A stretch of DNA of 64,000 nucleotides. Origin: DASYTH01 sp035762905 (lineage in GTDB: Bacteria; Actinomycetota; Actinomycetes; Mycobacteriales; Pseudonocardiaceae). The stretch covers positions 1 through 64,000 of the forward strand of contig NZ_DASUCC010000028.1 of the NCBI RefSeq assembly GCF_035762905.1. Reading direction: 5' to 3'. The notes beneath the pieces are model-generated. The model saw only the letters and a list, made by a program, of their open reading frames with translations, was not told the origin of the DNA and searched no databases. Every line of letters starts with the position of its first letter. The stretch's first letter is position 1. A program made the translations under genes and the position numbers. This document shows, piece by piece, positions 23,535-32,493 of the stretch.

Positions 23535-24772
23535 TGAACACCTGTAGGTTGTGCGGCTCGACGAGCCTGGCCAGCGTCGTCGATCTCGGCGCGACGCCGC
23601 CGTGCGAGCTGTTCCTCACCGCGGAGCAGCTCGACGCGCCGGAGCTGACCTTTCCGCTGCACCTTCGGGTGTGTGCCGACTGCCTGCTGGCCCAGCTGCC
23701 GCCGCTGATCACTCCGGAGGAGACCTTCACGGAGTACGCGTACTTCTCCTCGTACTCCACCTCCTGGGTGCGGCACGCCCGCGAGTTCGTGCTGGACGCG
23801 GCGACCCGGCTGGGCCTTGGTGCCGAGTCGTTCGTGGTCGAGGTGGCCAGCAACGACGGCTACCTGCTGCAGCACGCGGTCACCGCCGGGATCCCGTGCC
23901 TGGGCATCGAACCGTCGGTCAACGTCGGCCAGGCGGCCCGGGACAACGGCGTTCCCACGCTGACCGCGTTCCTCGACCCGGACACCGGCGCGGCCGTGCG
24001 GACCGAGCACGGGCCGGCCGATCTGGTGGTGGCCAACAACGTCTACGCGCACATCCCGGACGTCATCGGGTTCACCAAGGGCCTGCGGGCGCTGGTCGCC
24101 GAGGACGGCTGGGTGTCGATCGAGGTGCACCACCTGCTGGCGATGATCGAGCAGAACCAGTACGACACGATCTACCACGAGCACTTCCAGTACTACACGG
24201 TCGCCTCGGCGCAGCGCGCGCTCGCCTCCGGCGGTCTGTCCCTTGTGGACGTCGAGCTGCTCCCCACGCACGGCGGCTCGATCCGGTTGTGGGCCCGGCC
24301 GGAACAGGTCGCCGGCCCGCCGAGCCAGCGGGTGGTCGACGTGCTCGCTCGGGAGAAGGCCGCGGGTCTGCACGAGCTGTCCGGCTATGCCGAGTTCGGC
24401 CGCCGGGTCGCCGAGGTGCGCCGGGACCTGTTGCGGTTCCTGATCGACGCCGCGGCCCACGGCAAGACCGTGGTCGGCTACGGCGCGCCCGGCAAGGGCA
24501 ACACGCTGCTCAACCACTGCGGCATCCGGCCCGATCTGCTGCCGTACACGGTGGACCGCAATCCCTACAAGCACGGGCGGTTCACGCCCGGCACCCGCAT
24601 CCCGATCCTGCCGCCCGAACGGATCGCCGAGGACCGCCCGGACTACGTGCTGGTGCTGCCCTGGAACCTGCGTCGTGAGCTGACCGAGCAACTGTCCTAT
24701 GTGGGCGAATGGAACGGTCGGCTGATCTTCCCGATTCCCCGTCTCGAGATCGTCGAGGTGACGCCGTCATGA
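23534..24772 (+). CDS. NDP-sugar C-methyltransferase (TylC3-like)
   Basis: SAM-dependent enzyme that adds a methyl branch to a keto sugar. It has 412 residues with the three-part layout of the family: an N-terminal zinc site (C4, C7, C47, C50), a central Rossmann SAM domain (VVEVASNDGYLL at 101-112, NNVYAHIPD) and a C-terminal domain with GYGAPGKGNTLLNHC. The YHEHFQYYT segment is the catalytic loop seen in TylC3-type sugar C-3 methyltransferases. It overlaps the start of the cytidylyltransferase by four bases. The product would be a branched-chain sugar; the sugar position cannot be told from sequence. Confidence 0.93.
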   Translation: MNTCRLCGSTSLASVVDLGATPPCELFLTAEQLDAPELTFPLHLRVCADCLLAQLPPLITPEETFTEYAYFSSYSTSWVRHAREFVLDAATRLGLGAESFVVEVASNDGYLLQHAVTAGIPCLGIEPSVNVGQAARDNGVPTLTAFLDPDTGAAVRTEHGPADLVVANNVYAHIPDVIGFTKGLRALVAEDGWVSIEVHHLLAMIEQNQYDTIYHEHFQYYTVASAQRALASGGLSLVDVELLPTHGGSIRLWARPEQVAGPPSQRVVDVLAREKAAGLHELSGYAEFGRRVAEVRRDLLRFLIDAAAHGKTVVGYGAPGKGNTLLNHCGIRPDLLPYTVDRNPYKHGRFTPGTRIPILPPERIAEDRPDYVLVLPWNLRRELTEQLSYVGEWNGRLIFPIPRLEIVEVTPS

Positions 24773-25551
24773 AGGTCGTGCTGTTCTGCGGAGGGCTCGG
24801 CATGCGCATGCGCAACGGGCCGGGCGACGACATGCCCAAGCCGATGGCCCAGGTCGGACCGCGGCCGCTGATCTGGCACGTGATGCGGTACTACGCGCAC
24901 TTCGGGCACACCGACTTCATCCTGTGCCTCGGCTACGGCGCCGAGCACATCAAGAACTTCTTCCTGGACTACCGGGAGACCCAGTCCAACGACTTCGTGC
25001 TGCGCGGCGGCGAGGTGGAGTTGCTGGCCAACGACATCTCCGACTGGACCATCACGTTCGCGCAGACCGGGATCGAGTCGGCGATCGGCGAGCGGCTGCG
25101 CCGGGTGCGCCACCACCTCGACGGCGAGGAGATGTTCCTGGCCAACTACGCCGACGTGCTCACCGACGCTCCGCTGGACGTGATGGTGGACCGGTTCGCG
25201 GCCAGCGACGCGGGCGCGTCGATGATGGTCGTTCCGCCGCAGTCGTCGTTCCACTGCGTGGAGATGTCCGAGAGCGGCCGGGTCGGCGGCATCACCGCGG
25301 TGAGCGAGATGCCGCTGTGGGAGAACGGCGGCTTCTTCGTGCTGCGGCAGGAGATCTTCGAGCACATCCCGCCGGGCGGCGACCTGGTCGCCGACGGCTG
25401 CGCCGAGCTGGCCAAGCGCAACCGGCTGCTGGCCTACCCGTACCGCGGGTTCTGGAAGCCGACCGACACGATCAAGGAACGGTTCGCCCTGAACGATGCC
25501 TACGACCGCGGCGAACGGCCGTGGATGCGCTGGGAAAAAGTGGCCTCCTGA
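24769..25551 (+). CDS. rfbF: Glucose-1-phosphate cytidylyltransferase-like nucleotidyltransferase
   Basis: A 260-residue sugar nucleotidyltransferase that in known RfbF activates glucose-1-phosphate to CDP-glucose. It has the family start LFCGGLGMRMR, the uridylyl/cytidylyl loop MPKPMAQVGPRPLIWHVM, LCLGYGAEHIKNFF, and the metal-binding aspartate in FLANYADVLTD; ENGGFFVLRQEIF and WKPTDTIKE close the active site. It belongs to RfbF more than RmlA by these motifs. Start and stop overlap both neighbours. No CDP-glucose 4,6-dehydratase is in the window, so this step must be encoded elsewhere or done by another gene. Confidence 0.9.
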   Translation: MKVVLFCGGLGMRMRNGPGDDMPKPMAQVGPRPLIWHVMRYYAHFGHTDFILCLGYGAEHIKNFFLDYRETQSNDFVLRGGEVELLANDISDWTITFAQTGIESAIGERLRRVRHHLDGEEMFLANYADVLTDAPLDVMVDRFAASDAGASMMVVPPQSSFHCVEMSESGRVGGITAVSEMPLWENGGFFVLRQEIFEHIPPGGDLVADGCAELAKRNRLLAYPYRGFWKPTDTIKERFALNDAYDRGERPWMRWEKVAS

Positions 25552-26201
25552 TGATCACGTTGCGACCGGCCGCGCCCACGGCGGTAGCGGTGCTGGGCGC
25601 GCACTGCGACGACATCGCGATCGGCGCGGGAGCCAGCCTGTACGCGCTGTGCGCGGCCAACCCGAGGATCCGGGTGGACGCGCTGGTGCTCTCCGGCGGC
25701 GGCACCGAACGGGAGGACGAGGAGCGCGCGGCACTGGCCGCCTTCTGTCCCGGTGCGGACCTGCGGGTCACCGTGCTCAAGCTGCCCGACGGCCGGCTGC
25801 CGGCGTACTGGGACGAGGCCAAGGCTGCGGTGGAGGACCTGCGCGCGCAGACCTCGCCGGATCTGCTGTTCGCCCCCAACCGGTTCGACGCGCACCAGGA
25901 CCACCGCGGGCTGGCCGAGTTGGTGCCCACCGCGTTCCGCGACCACCTGGTGCTCGGCTACGAGATCGCCAAGTGGGACGGCGACCTCGGCCGGCCGGTG
26001 GGCTACCAGCCGCTGACCGGCGAGCTGGTCGAGACCAAGATCCGCCTGCTGCACCAGTACTACCCGTCGCAGCGGCACCGCTCCTGGTTCGACCGGGAGG
26101 CGTTCCTCGGCCTGGCCCGCATCCGCGGCATCGAATGCGGTGCCCGGTACGCGGAGGCGTTTCACATCAACAAGGTCACCTTCGACCTGGCTGGAGATTG
26201 A
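25551..26201 (+). CDS. PIG-L family (LmbE-like) deacetylase
   Basis: A 216-residue zinc-dependent N-deacetylase family protein. The metal site is seen as GAHCDDIAIGAGAS near residues 16-28 (family consensus AHPDDE-like, here with Cys for Pro and Ile for Glu at the last position) and HQDH near residue 115. Length and C-terminal HINKVTFDL fit sugar-associated PIG-L proteins. In this cassette it may de-N-acetylate a sugar or lipid-linked intermediate. The changed DDE motif (DDI) leaves activity uncertain. The ATG overlaps the cytidylyltransferase stop. Confidence 0.88.
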   Translation: MITLRPAAPTAVAVLGAHCDDIAIGAGASLYALCAANPRIRVDALVLSGGGTEREDEERAALAAFCPGADLRVTVLKLPDGRLPAYWDEAKAAVEDLRAQTSPDLLFAPNRFDAHQDHRGLAELVPTAFRDHLVLGYEIAKWDGDLGRPVGYQPLTGELVETKIRLLHQYYPSQRHRSWFDREAFLGLARIRGIECGARYAEAFHINKVTFDLAGD

Positions 26202-26206
26202 GTCAC

Positions 26207-27238
26207 ATGCGCGTGTTGCTGACCGGGCATCAGGGGTATCTGGGCACGGTGATGGCACCGGTGCTGGCCGCCGCCGGGCACGAGGTGATCGGCCTCGACT
26301 CCGGGCTGTTCGCCGACTGCGTGCTCGGCCCGGTGCCGGACGACCCGCCCGGCCTCCCGGTGGACCTGCGCGACGTCACCGCCGACCAACTGTCCGGTGT
26401 GGACGCCGTGGTGCACCTGGCCGCGCTGTCCAACGACCCGCTCGGCTCGCTGGCGCCGGACCTCACCTACGACGTGAACCACCACGCTTCGGTCCGCCTG
26501 GCACGGCTCGCGAAGGAGGCCGGCGTCCGCCGGTTCCTGTACGCCTCGACGTGTTCGGTGTACGGTGCCGCCGGCTCGGACGACCTGGTCGGCGAGGACG
26601 CGCCGCTGCGCCCGGTGACCCCGTACGCGGAGTCCAAGGTCCGGGTGGAAGGCGACCTGGTCGACCTGGCCGACGACGACTTCACCCCGGTGTCGCTGCG
26701 CAACGCCACCGCGTTCGGCTTCTCGCCACGGCTGCGCGCCGACATCGTGCTGAACAACCTGGTCGGTCACGCGCATCTGGCCGGCGAGGCTCGGGTGCTC
26801 TCCGACGGCACGCCGTGGCGGCCGCTTGTGCACGCCGCCGACATCGCGGCCGCGTTCGCCGCAGCGCTGGTCGCGCCGCGGGAAGCCGTGCACACCAAGG
26901 CGTTCAACGTCGGCATGGAGCAGAACAACCTGACCGTGGCGCAGATCGCGGCCGAGGTGGTCGAGGCGGTTCCCGGCACCCGGCTGGTGATCACCGGCGA
27001 GGCCGGGCCGGACCCGCGCTCGTACCGGGTGGACTTCTCCGCGGTGCGTGTCGCGCTGCCGGACTTCCAGCCACAGTGGACGATCAAGGCTGGCGCGGTC
27101 GAGCTTGCCGAGGCCTACCAACGGTTCGGGCTGACCAGGCCGGCGTTCGACCAGCGGTTCACCCGGCTGGCCCGGCTCTCCGAACGGCGCACCATGGGCA
27201 GCCTGGACGACACCCTGCGTCCGGTTGGCGCACCATGA
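26207..27238 (+). CDS. NAD(P)-dependent sugar epimerase/reductase (extended SDR)
   Basis: A 343-residue short-chain dehydrogenase of the nucleotide-sugar type. The cofactor loop is TGHQGYLG (residues 6-13), the active site is YAESK near 142-146 with STCSVYG before it, and the C-terminal part carries sugar-binding features. The Asp-Glu pair of 4,6-dehydratases after the Ser/Thr is absent, so epimerase or reductase is more likely than dehydratase. It follows the PIG-L gene by five bases and overlaps the DUF4910 gene by four. It most likely acts on the CDP-sugar made by this cassette. Confidence 0.9.
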   Translation: MRVLLTGHQGYLGTVMAPVLAAAGHEVIGLDSGLFADCVLGPVPDDPPGLPVDLRDVTADQLSGVDAVVHLAALSNDPLGSLAPDLTYDVNHHASVRLARLAKEAGVRRFLYASTCSVYGAAGSDDLVGEDAPLRPVTPYAESKVRVEGDLVDLADDDFTPVSLRNATAFGFSPRLRADIVLNNLVGHAHLAGEARVLSDGTPWRPLVHAADIAAAFAAALVAPREAVHTKAFNVGMEQNNLTVAQIAAEVVEAVPGTRLVITGEAGPDPRSYRVDFSAVRVALPDFQPQWTIKAGAVELAEAYQRFGLTRPAFDQRFTRLARLSERRTMGSLDDTLRPVGAP

Positions 27239-28515
27239 TGGCTGCCGACCCCGGGCAGGAGATGCACGCCCTGGTCGAGCGGCTGTATCCGTTGTGCCGC
27301 AGCATCACCGGAGACGGGGTGCGCGGCACGCTGGACATCATCGGCGAGCACATTCCGCTGACCGTGCACGAGGTGCCGACCGGCACCCAGGTGCTGGACT
27401 GGACCGTGCCGCAGGAGTGGAACATCGCCGATGCCTACGTGGCCGACGCCACCGGGCGCCGGGTGATCGACTTTCGGGAGTCGAACCTGCACGTGGTCGG
27501 CTACAGCACGCCGGTGGACACCACGATGCCGCTTTCCGAGCTGCGCGAGCACCTGCACACGTTGCCCGAGCAGCCGGACCTGGTGCCGTACCGGACCAGC
27601 TACTACGCCCCGGCCTGGGGTTTCTGTCTGACCCAGCGCACCCTTGAGTCCCTTGTGGACGGTGAATACCGGGTGGTGATCGACTCGTCGCTGACCGACG
27701 GGCACCTGACCTACGCCGAGCACGTGGTCCCCGGCCGGGTCACCGACGAGGTGATCGTCTCCTGCCACGTGTGCCACCCGTCGCTGGCCAACGACAACCT
27801 GGCCGGTATCGCCGTGGCCATCTTCCTGGCCAGGGAACTGGCCGCGGCCGATCCGCACTACACCTACCGGTTCCTGTTCGCGCCCGGCACGATCGGCGCG
27901 ATCACCTGGCTGGCCCGCAATGCCGAGGCGATCGGCAAGGTCAAGCACGGCCTGGTGCTGGCCTGCGCCGGCGACGCCGGTTCGGTGACCTACAAGCGGA
28001 GCCGGCGCGGCGACGCGGAGATCGACCGGGTGCTCGAACACGTGCTGCGCGCCTCCGGCCGGCCGCACACCGTGCGCGAGTTCTCCCCGTACGGCTACGA
28101 CGAGCGGCAGTTCTGCTCGCCCGGGTTCAACCTCGGCGTCGGCTCGTTGACCAGAACCCCGTACGCCGGCTACCCGGAGTACCACACCTCCGGGGACAAC
28201 CCGGACTTCGTGCTGCCCGAGTCCCTTGTGGACACTCTCGCGGTCTGCCGTGAGGCGTTCTCCGTGCTGGACCGCAACCACCGCTACGTCAACCTGAGCC
28301 CGTACGGCGAGCCGCAGCTTGGCAAGCGTGGCCTGTACGACTCGCTCGGCGGACGTAGCGACGCCAAGCAGGCCCAGCTGGCCATGCTGTGGGTGCTCAA
28401 CTTCTCCGATGGCGAGCACAGCCTGCTCGACATCGCCGAGCGTTCCGGTCTGCCCTTCGATTCCGTCGCCGACGCCGCCCTGGCGTTGCAGAGCGCCGGC
28501 CTGCTCAAGGAGTGA
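27235..28515 (+). CDS. DUF4910 family protein (aminopeptidase-like fold) with C-terminal winged helix
   Basis: A 426-residue soluble protein. Residues about 10-340 match DUF4910, which shares the di-zinc M28-like aminopeptidase fold. Candidate metal ligands lie in CHVCHPSLANDNLAG, DAGSVTYKR and YPEYHTSGDNPDF. The last 80 residues form a winged-helix unit (LLDIAERSGLPFDSVADAALAL). The family often lies beside sugar nucleotide genes, but no reaction is firmly known to me. Here it is embedded between the SDR and the flippase, which argues for a sugar-biosynthetic rather than proteolytic role. It overlaps the SDR by four bases (ATG 27235). Confidence 0.88.
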   Translation: MMAADPGQEMHALVERLYPLCRSITGDGVRGTLDIIGEHIPLTVHEVPTGTQVLDWTVPQEWNIADAYVADATGRRVIDFRESNLHVVGYSTPVDTTMPLSELREHLHTLPEQPDLVPYRTSYYAPAWGFCLTQRTLESLVDGEYRVVIDSSLTDGHLTYAEHVVPGRVTDEVIVSCHVCHPSLANDNLAGIAVAIFLARELAAADPHYTYRFLFAPGTIGAITWLARNAEAIGKVKHGLVLACAGDAGSVTYKRSRRGDAEIDRVLEHVLRASGRPHTVREFSPYGYDERQFCSPGFNLGVGSLTRTPYAGYPEYHTSGDNPDFVLPESLVDTLAVCREAFSVLDRNHRYVNLSPYGEPQLGKRGLYDSLGGRSDAKQAQLAMLWVLNFSDGEHSLLDIAERSGLPFDSVADAALALQSAGLLKE

Positions 28516-28520
28516 CTGGA

Positions 28521-29804
28521 TTGAGTCCTCGTGCACTGCGCCCCATGATGGCCAGGCTCAGCTGGGGCCTGGTGGATCAGGCGGTCTCCAGCCTGACCAA
28601 CTTCGCCGTGGGCATCTTCGTCGCCCGCGAGTTGGGCCTGCTCGCGTTCGGCATGTTCAGCCTGGCCTGGATCACCTACAGCGTGATCCTCAACGTGTCC
28701 CGGGGGCTGGGCACGGACCCGCTCGTGGTCCGGTTCAGCCGCCGGGCGGACGACGCCTGGCGCGCCGCGGTGGCGCGCTCGTCGGGCACGGCGCTGGCCG
28801 TCGGGCTGGCCATGGGTGTCTTGTGCATGTTCGCCGGCATGGTCTACGGCGGCCCGCTCGGTGGGGCGTTCCTCGCCCTCGGCGCCATGCTCCCCGGTCT
28901 GATGCTGCAGGACAGTTGGCGCTACGCGTTCTTCGCGTCGGGCCAGGGCCGCAAGGCGTGCGTCAACGACCTGGTCTGGGGCCTGGCCATGGTCCCGGCC
29001 ATGATTCTGGCCGCACAGCACGGAACCGTGGTCGCCTTCGTGCTGGCCTGGGGACTGTCCGGAACCCTCGCGGCGGTCTACGGGCTCGTGCAGACCCGAA
29101 TCCTGCCCAGCCTGGCCGGGGCTCGCGCCTGGCTGCGTGACCAGCGTGACCTCGGACCGCGCTACCTGGTGGAGAACCTCAGCAACAGCGGCGGCAGCCA
29201 GATCCGGATGTACGCCCTCGGCGCCATCGCCGGCGTCGGCGCCGTGGGCGCGGTACGCGGTGCCGAGCTGTTGATGGGCCCGTTCCTCGCGGTGATGATG
29301 GGAATGTCGCTGGTGACCGTGGCCGAGGCGGCTCGGGTGCTGCGCAAGGCGCCGCACCGGTTGCGGCACTTCTGCGTGGTCATCGGCGCCGTCCAGGGCG
29401 GCGGCGCGCTCGCCTGGGGAATCCTGCTGCTGCTGTGGATGTCCGACGGCGCCGGGCAGCTGTTGCTCGGCTCGGTCTGGGCCGAGGCCGAACCGCTGAT
29501 CCTGCCGGCGGCCATCGGGGTGGCCTGCGCCGGACTGATGAATGGTGCCGCCTCCGGGCTGCGCGCGCTCGGCGCCGCGCGCCGCAGCCTTCGTTCCCAA
29601 CTGGTGTATTCGGCCGCCTACGTGATCGGGGGGGTGACCGGCGCCGTCCTCGGCGGTGCCGTCGGCTCGGCCTGGGGCACGGCGACGGCCGTCCTGTTCG
29701 GAGCCGCGGTGTGGTGGGTGCAGCTGCGGATCGCCCTGCGCGAGCACGCGGCCGCCCCGGCCATCCCCACCGTGGTTGAACCCGAAGAAGTGAGGATTCC
29801 ATGA
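28521..29804 (+). CDS. Polysaccharide flippase, Wzx/MATE-like
   Basis: Multi-pass membrane protein of 427 residues with about twelve hydrophobic segments spread along its length, as in Wzx-type lipid-linked oligosaccharide flippases. I start it at TTG 28521, with AAGGAG eight bases upstream; the first ATG (28545) lacks such a site. It would export the finished undecaprenyl-linked repeat unit. It is followed by a glycosyltransferase whose ATG overlaps its stop. The exact family (PST or MVF) cannot be fixed by eye. Confidence 0.88.
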   Translation: MSPRALRPMMARLSWGLVDQAVSSLTNFAVGIFVARELGLLAFGMFSLAWITYSVILNVSRGLGTDPLVVRFSRRADDAWRAAVARSSGTALAVGLAMGVLCMFAGMVYGGPLGGAFLALGAMLPGLMLQDSWRYAFFASGQGRKACVNDLVWGLAMVPAMILAAQHGTVVAFVLAWGLSGTLAAVYGLVQTRILPSLAGARAWLRDQRDLGPRYLVENLSNSGGSQIRMYALGAIAGVGAVGAVRGAELLMGPFLAVMMGMSLVTVAEAARVLRKAPHRLRHFCVVIGAVQGGGALAWGILLLLWMSDGAGQLLLGSVWAEAEPLILPAAIGVACAGLMNGAASGLRALGAARRSLRSQLVYSAAYVIGGVTGAVLGGAVGSAWGTATAVLFGAAVWWVQLRIALREHAAAPAIPTVVEPEEVRIP

Positions 29805-30730
29805 GCACGACGGTTCCCCGACTGAGCATCGGGCTGCCCGTGTACAACGGGGAGAACTACCTCGCCCAGTCGATCGAGTCCCTGCTGGCCCAGAGCTACC
29901 GGGACTTCGAGCTGATCATCTCCGACAACGCGTCCACCGACGGCACCGCCGAGATCTGCCGGCACTACGCCGCCGAGGACTCCCGGATCCGTTATATCCG
30001 CCAGCCGCACAACATCGGCGCCGCCCCGAACCACAACTTCGTCGTGCAGGAGGCGCGCGGCGAGCTGTTCAAGTGGGCCGCGCACGACGACCTGTTCGGC
30101 GAGCGGCTGCTGGAGAGGTGTGTCGCCGAACTGGACGAGCATCCGGAAGCCGTGCTGGCGCACGCCTACATGGCGATCGTCGACGAGCAGGGCGAGATCA
30201 TCGAGAGCTACGACTACACGCTGGCCACCGACTCGCCGCGGGCGCCGGAACGGCTGCGCAGCCTGCTGCACACCGAGGGCGGCGACGACTTCTACGGCGT
30301 GATCCGTACCGACGTGATGCGCCGGATCGCCCCGCACGACAGCTACCACAACGCCGGCCGGAAGCTGGTCGCCGAACTGGCCATGCACGGGCCGTTCCGC
30401 CAGGTGCCCGAGCTGATGTTCTTCCGGCGCGAGCACCCCGGGCGCGGGGACCGGCTCGGCTCGGTCCGCGCGGTGTGCCGCAACCTCGACCCGCGCCGCG
30501 CCGGGCACTCCACCGCCCGGCTGATGAGCGACTACCTGCGCGGGTTCGTGACGGCCGTGCGCCGGGCGCCGCTGTCCCCGGCCGACCGGCGGGACTGCTA
30601 CCGGCTGCTGTTCTCCTGGCTGGCCGGCCGGGTGGTCAGCCGGCCGGTCCGGGCGGTGGGCAGCCGGCTCAACCCGTTCCCGGCCAAGATGGTTGCGGCG
30701 ACCGCCGGACCGGAGCGGGGGTCGGTGTGA
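29801..30730 (+). CDS. Glycosyltransferase family 2
   Basis: A 309-residue GT-A enzyme that adds a sugar to the growing lipid-linked repeat unit. The N-terminal nucleotide-binding fold shows LSIGLPVYNGENYL, SYRDFELIISDNASTDGT and IRYIRQPHNIGAAPNHN. The metal-binding segment is KWAAHDDLF, the AHDD form found in this subfamily. The C-terminal part is helical, without a membrane anchor. The ATG overlaps the flippase stop and its own stop overlaps the next start. Confidence 0.93.
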   Translation: MSTTVPRLSIGLPVYNGENYLAQSIESLLAQSYRDFELIISDNASTDGTAEICRHYAAEDSRIRYIRQPHNIGAAPNHNFVVQEARGELFKWAAHDDLFGERLLERCVAELDEHPEAVLAHAYMAIVDEQGEIIESYDYTLATDSPRAPERLRSLLHTEGGDDFYGVIRTDVMRRIAPHDSYHNAGRKLVAELAMHGPFRQVPELMFFRREHPGRGDRLGSVRAVCRNLDPRRAGHSTARLMSDYLRGFVTAVRRAPLSPADRRDCYRLLFSWLAGRVVSRPVRAVGSRLNPFPAKMVAATAGPERGSV

Positions 30731-31941
30731 GAACGCGAAACACCGGACCGACCCGGGTCGGTCTGTTCGGCATCCTCGGCTCCGGAAACCTCGGCAACGA
30801 CGGCTCGCTCGACGCGGTGATCAACTACCTGCGCGAGCGGCATCCCGCCGTGGAGCTGGACTTCATGTGCATGGGGCCGGACCGGGTGAGCGCACAGTAC
30901 GGCGCGCCGGCCACGCACCTGCAGTGGTACGAGGCACGCGGCGAGGCGATCCGGTGGTTGCCAGGGCCGGTCGCGAAGATCATCGGGCGGCTGCTCGACC
31001 CGGCCCGCACGCTGGCCTGGGTGCGCCGCCAGGACGTGGTGATCGTGCCGGGCATGGGCGTGCTCGAGGCGACGGTTCCGTTGCGGCCGTGGAGCTTCCC
31101 GTACTCGCTGTACTGGCTTTCCCGGCTCGCCCGGCTGACCGGTACCCGGGTCGCGCTGGTCAGCGTCGGCGCCGACTTCATCAGCCAGCGGGTCACCCGG
31201 TGGCTGGTCACCAGGGCCGCCCGGCTGGCGCACTACCGGTCCTACCGGGACGCGCACTCCCGCAACGCCATGTGGGAGATGGGAATCGACTCGGCCGCCG
31301 ACGACGTCTACCCGGACCTGGCGTTCGCCCTGCCGGCACCGCCCGCGCCGGCCGCCGGCACCGGAACGGTCGGGGTCGGGGTGATGGACTATCACGGCGA
31401 CAACGACGAGCGGGCGCACGGCGACGAGTTGCACCGGGCCTACCTCGGCAAGGTCAAGGGATTCGTCCGCTGGCTCACCGACAACGGCCGCGCGGTGCGG
31501 CTGTTCACCGGGGACAAGGCCGACGAGCCGGTGGTTCGGGAGATCCTGGCCGACGGGCCGGCCGACCGGATCAGCGCCGCCTCGGTGTCCAGTTTGGACG
31601 AACTGATGCGCGAGATGGCCGCGGTGGACGCCGTGGTGGCCACCCGCTACCACAACGTGCTGTGCGCGCTGAAGACCTGCCGGCCGACCGTGTCGATCGG
31701 CTACGCGGCCAAGAACGACGTGCTGATGGCGTCGATGGGTCTGCACGAGTTTGTCCAGCAGGCCCGCTCGCTCGACCTGGACACGCTGATCGCCCAGTTC
31801 ACCGAGTTGGAGCGGCGATCGGCTCAGCTGCAACGGATCCTGGCCGAGCGGAACCTGGAGACCCGGCAACGGCTCGAGCGCCAGTTCGCCGCGCTGTCCG
31901 CCGCGCTGTTCCCGGCACCCGCAGCGGTGGAGGTGCGATGA
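30727..31941 (+). CDS. Polysaccharide pyruvyl transferase family protein
   Basis: A 404-residue member of the PssM/CsaB/WcaK family, which makes pyruvate ketals on sugars from phosphoenolpyruvate. Family features are GLFGILGSGNLGNDGSLDA at the N-terminus, DVVIVPGMG, VGADFIS, and the C-terminal VVATRYHNVLCALKT (RxHxxxxA motif) with SIGYAAKNDVL. The starting GTG overlaps the GT2 stop. If active, it would give the polymer a negative charge. The acceptor sugar is unknown. Confidence 0.9.
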   Translation: MRTRNTGPTRVGLFGILGSGNLGNDGSLDAVINYLRERHPAVELDFMCMGPDRVSAQYGAPATHLQWYEARGEAIRWLPGPVAKIIGRLLDPARTLAWVRRQDVVIVPGMGVLEATVPLRPWSFPYSLYWLSRLARLTGTRVALVSVGADFISQRVTRWLVTRAARLAHYRSYRDAHSRNAMWEMGIDSAADDVYPDLAFALPAPPAPAAGTGTVGVGVMDYHGDNDERAHGDELHRAYLGKVKGFVRWLTDNGRAVRLFTGDKADEPVVREILADGPADRISAASVSSLDELMREMAAVDAVVATRYHNVLCALKTCRPTVSIGYAAKNDVLMASMGLHEFVQQARSLDLDTLIAQFTELERRSAQLQRILAERNLETRQRLERQFAALSAALFPAPAAVEVR

Positions 31942-32489
31942 AGGCGATCCCGGTTCCGGCCATCGCCGGGGCGTACCTGTTCGAACCGACGCCGTACACC
32001 GACGAGCGCGGGTTCTTCTGCCGCACGTTCGACCGCGAGGTGGTGGCCTCGGTCGGCATCGACCCGGACGCCTTCGCCCAGGACAGCGTGTCCCGCTCGG
32101 CGCGCGGTGTCGTGCGCGGGATGCACCTGCGCTCGGGTGCCGGCGAGGCGAAGCTGGTGCGCTGTTCGTACGGCGAGGTGTTCGACGTCGTGGTGGATCT
32201 GCGGCCGGACTCGCCGACCTTCCGCAACCGGGAGTTCTTCGAGCTGTCCGGCCGGACCCAGGTGACGCTGTACGTTCCGGCCGGCTGTGCGCACGGGTTC
32301 CAGGCGCTGACCGAGCCGGCCGACGTGTCCTACCGGATCGACCGGCCGCACGACCCCGCCGAGGACGTGGCGATCGCCTTCGACGACCCCGAACTGGCCA
32401 TCCCGTGGCCGTTGCCGGCGTCGCTGATGTCGGCCCGGGACCGGCAGGCGCCGCCGCTTTCCGAAGCCCTGGCACGGATATCGGAGTGA
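31938..32489 (+). CDS. dTDP-4-dehydrorhamnose 3,5-epimerase-like (RmlC family)
   Basis: A 183-residue cupin of the RmlC family that epimerises NDP-4-keto-6-deoxy sugars. Catalytic His63 is in VRGMHLR and the surrounding pattern (ERGFFCRTF, DVVVDLRPDSPTF, TLYVPAGCAHGFQ) is complete. The usual RGLHYQ is RGMHLR here, a variation seen in NDP-sugar epimerases other than true RmlC. No rmlA, rmlB or rmlD is next to it, so it probably serves the CDP-sugar route of this arm. It overlaps the pyruvyltransferase by four bases. Confidence 0.9.
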   Translation: MKAIPVPAIAGAYLFEPTPYTDERGFFCRTFDREVVASVGIDPDAFAQDSVSRSARGVVRGMHLRSGAGEAKLVRCSYGEVFDVVVDLRPDSPTFRNREFFELSGRTQVTLYVPAGCAHGFQALTEPADVSYRIDRPHDPAEDVAIAFDDPELAIPWPLPASLMSARDRQAPPLSEALARISE

Positions 32490-32493
32490 GAGC

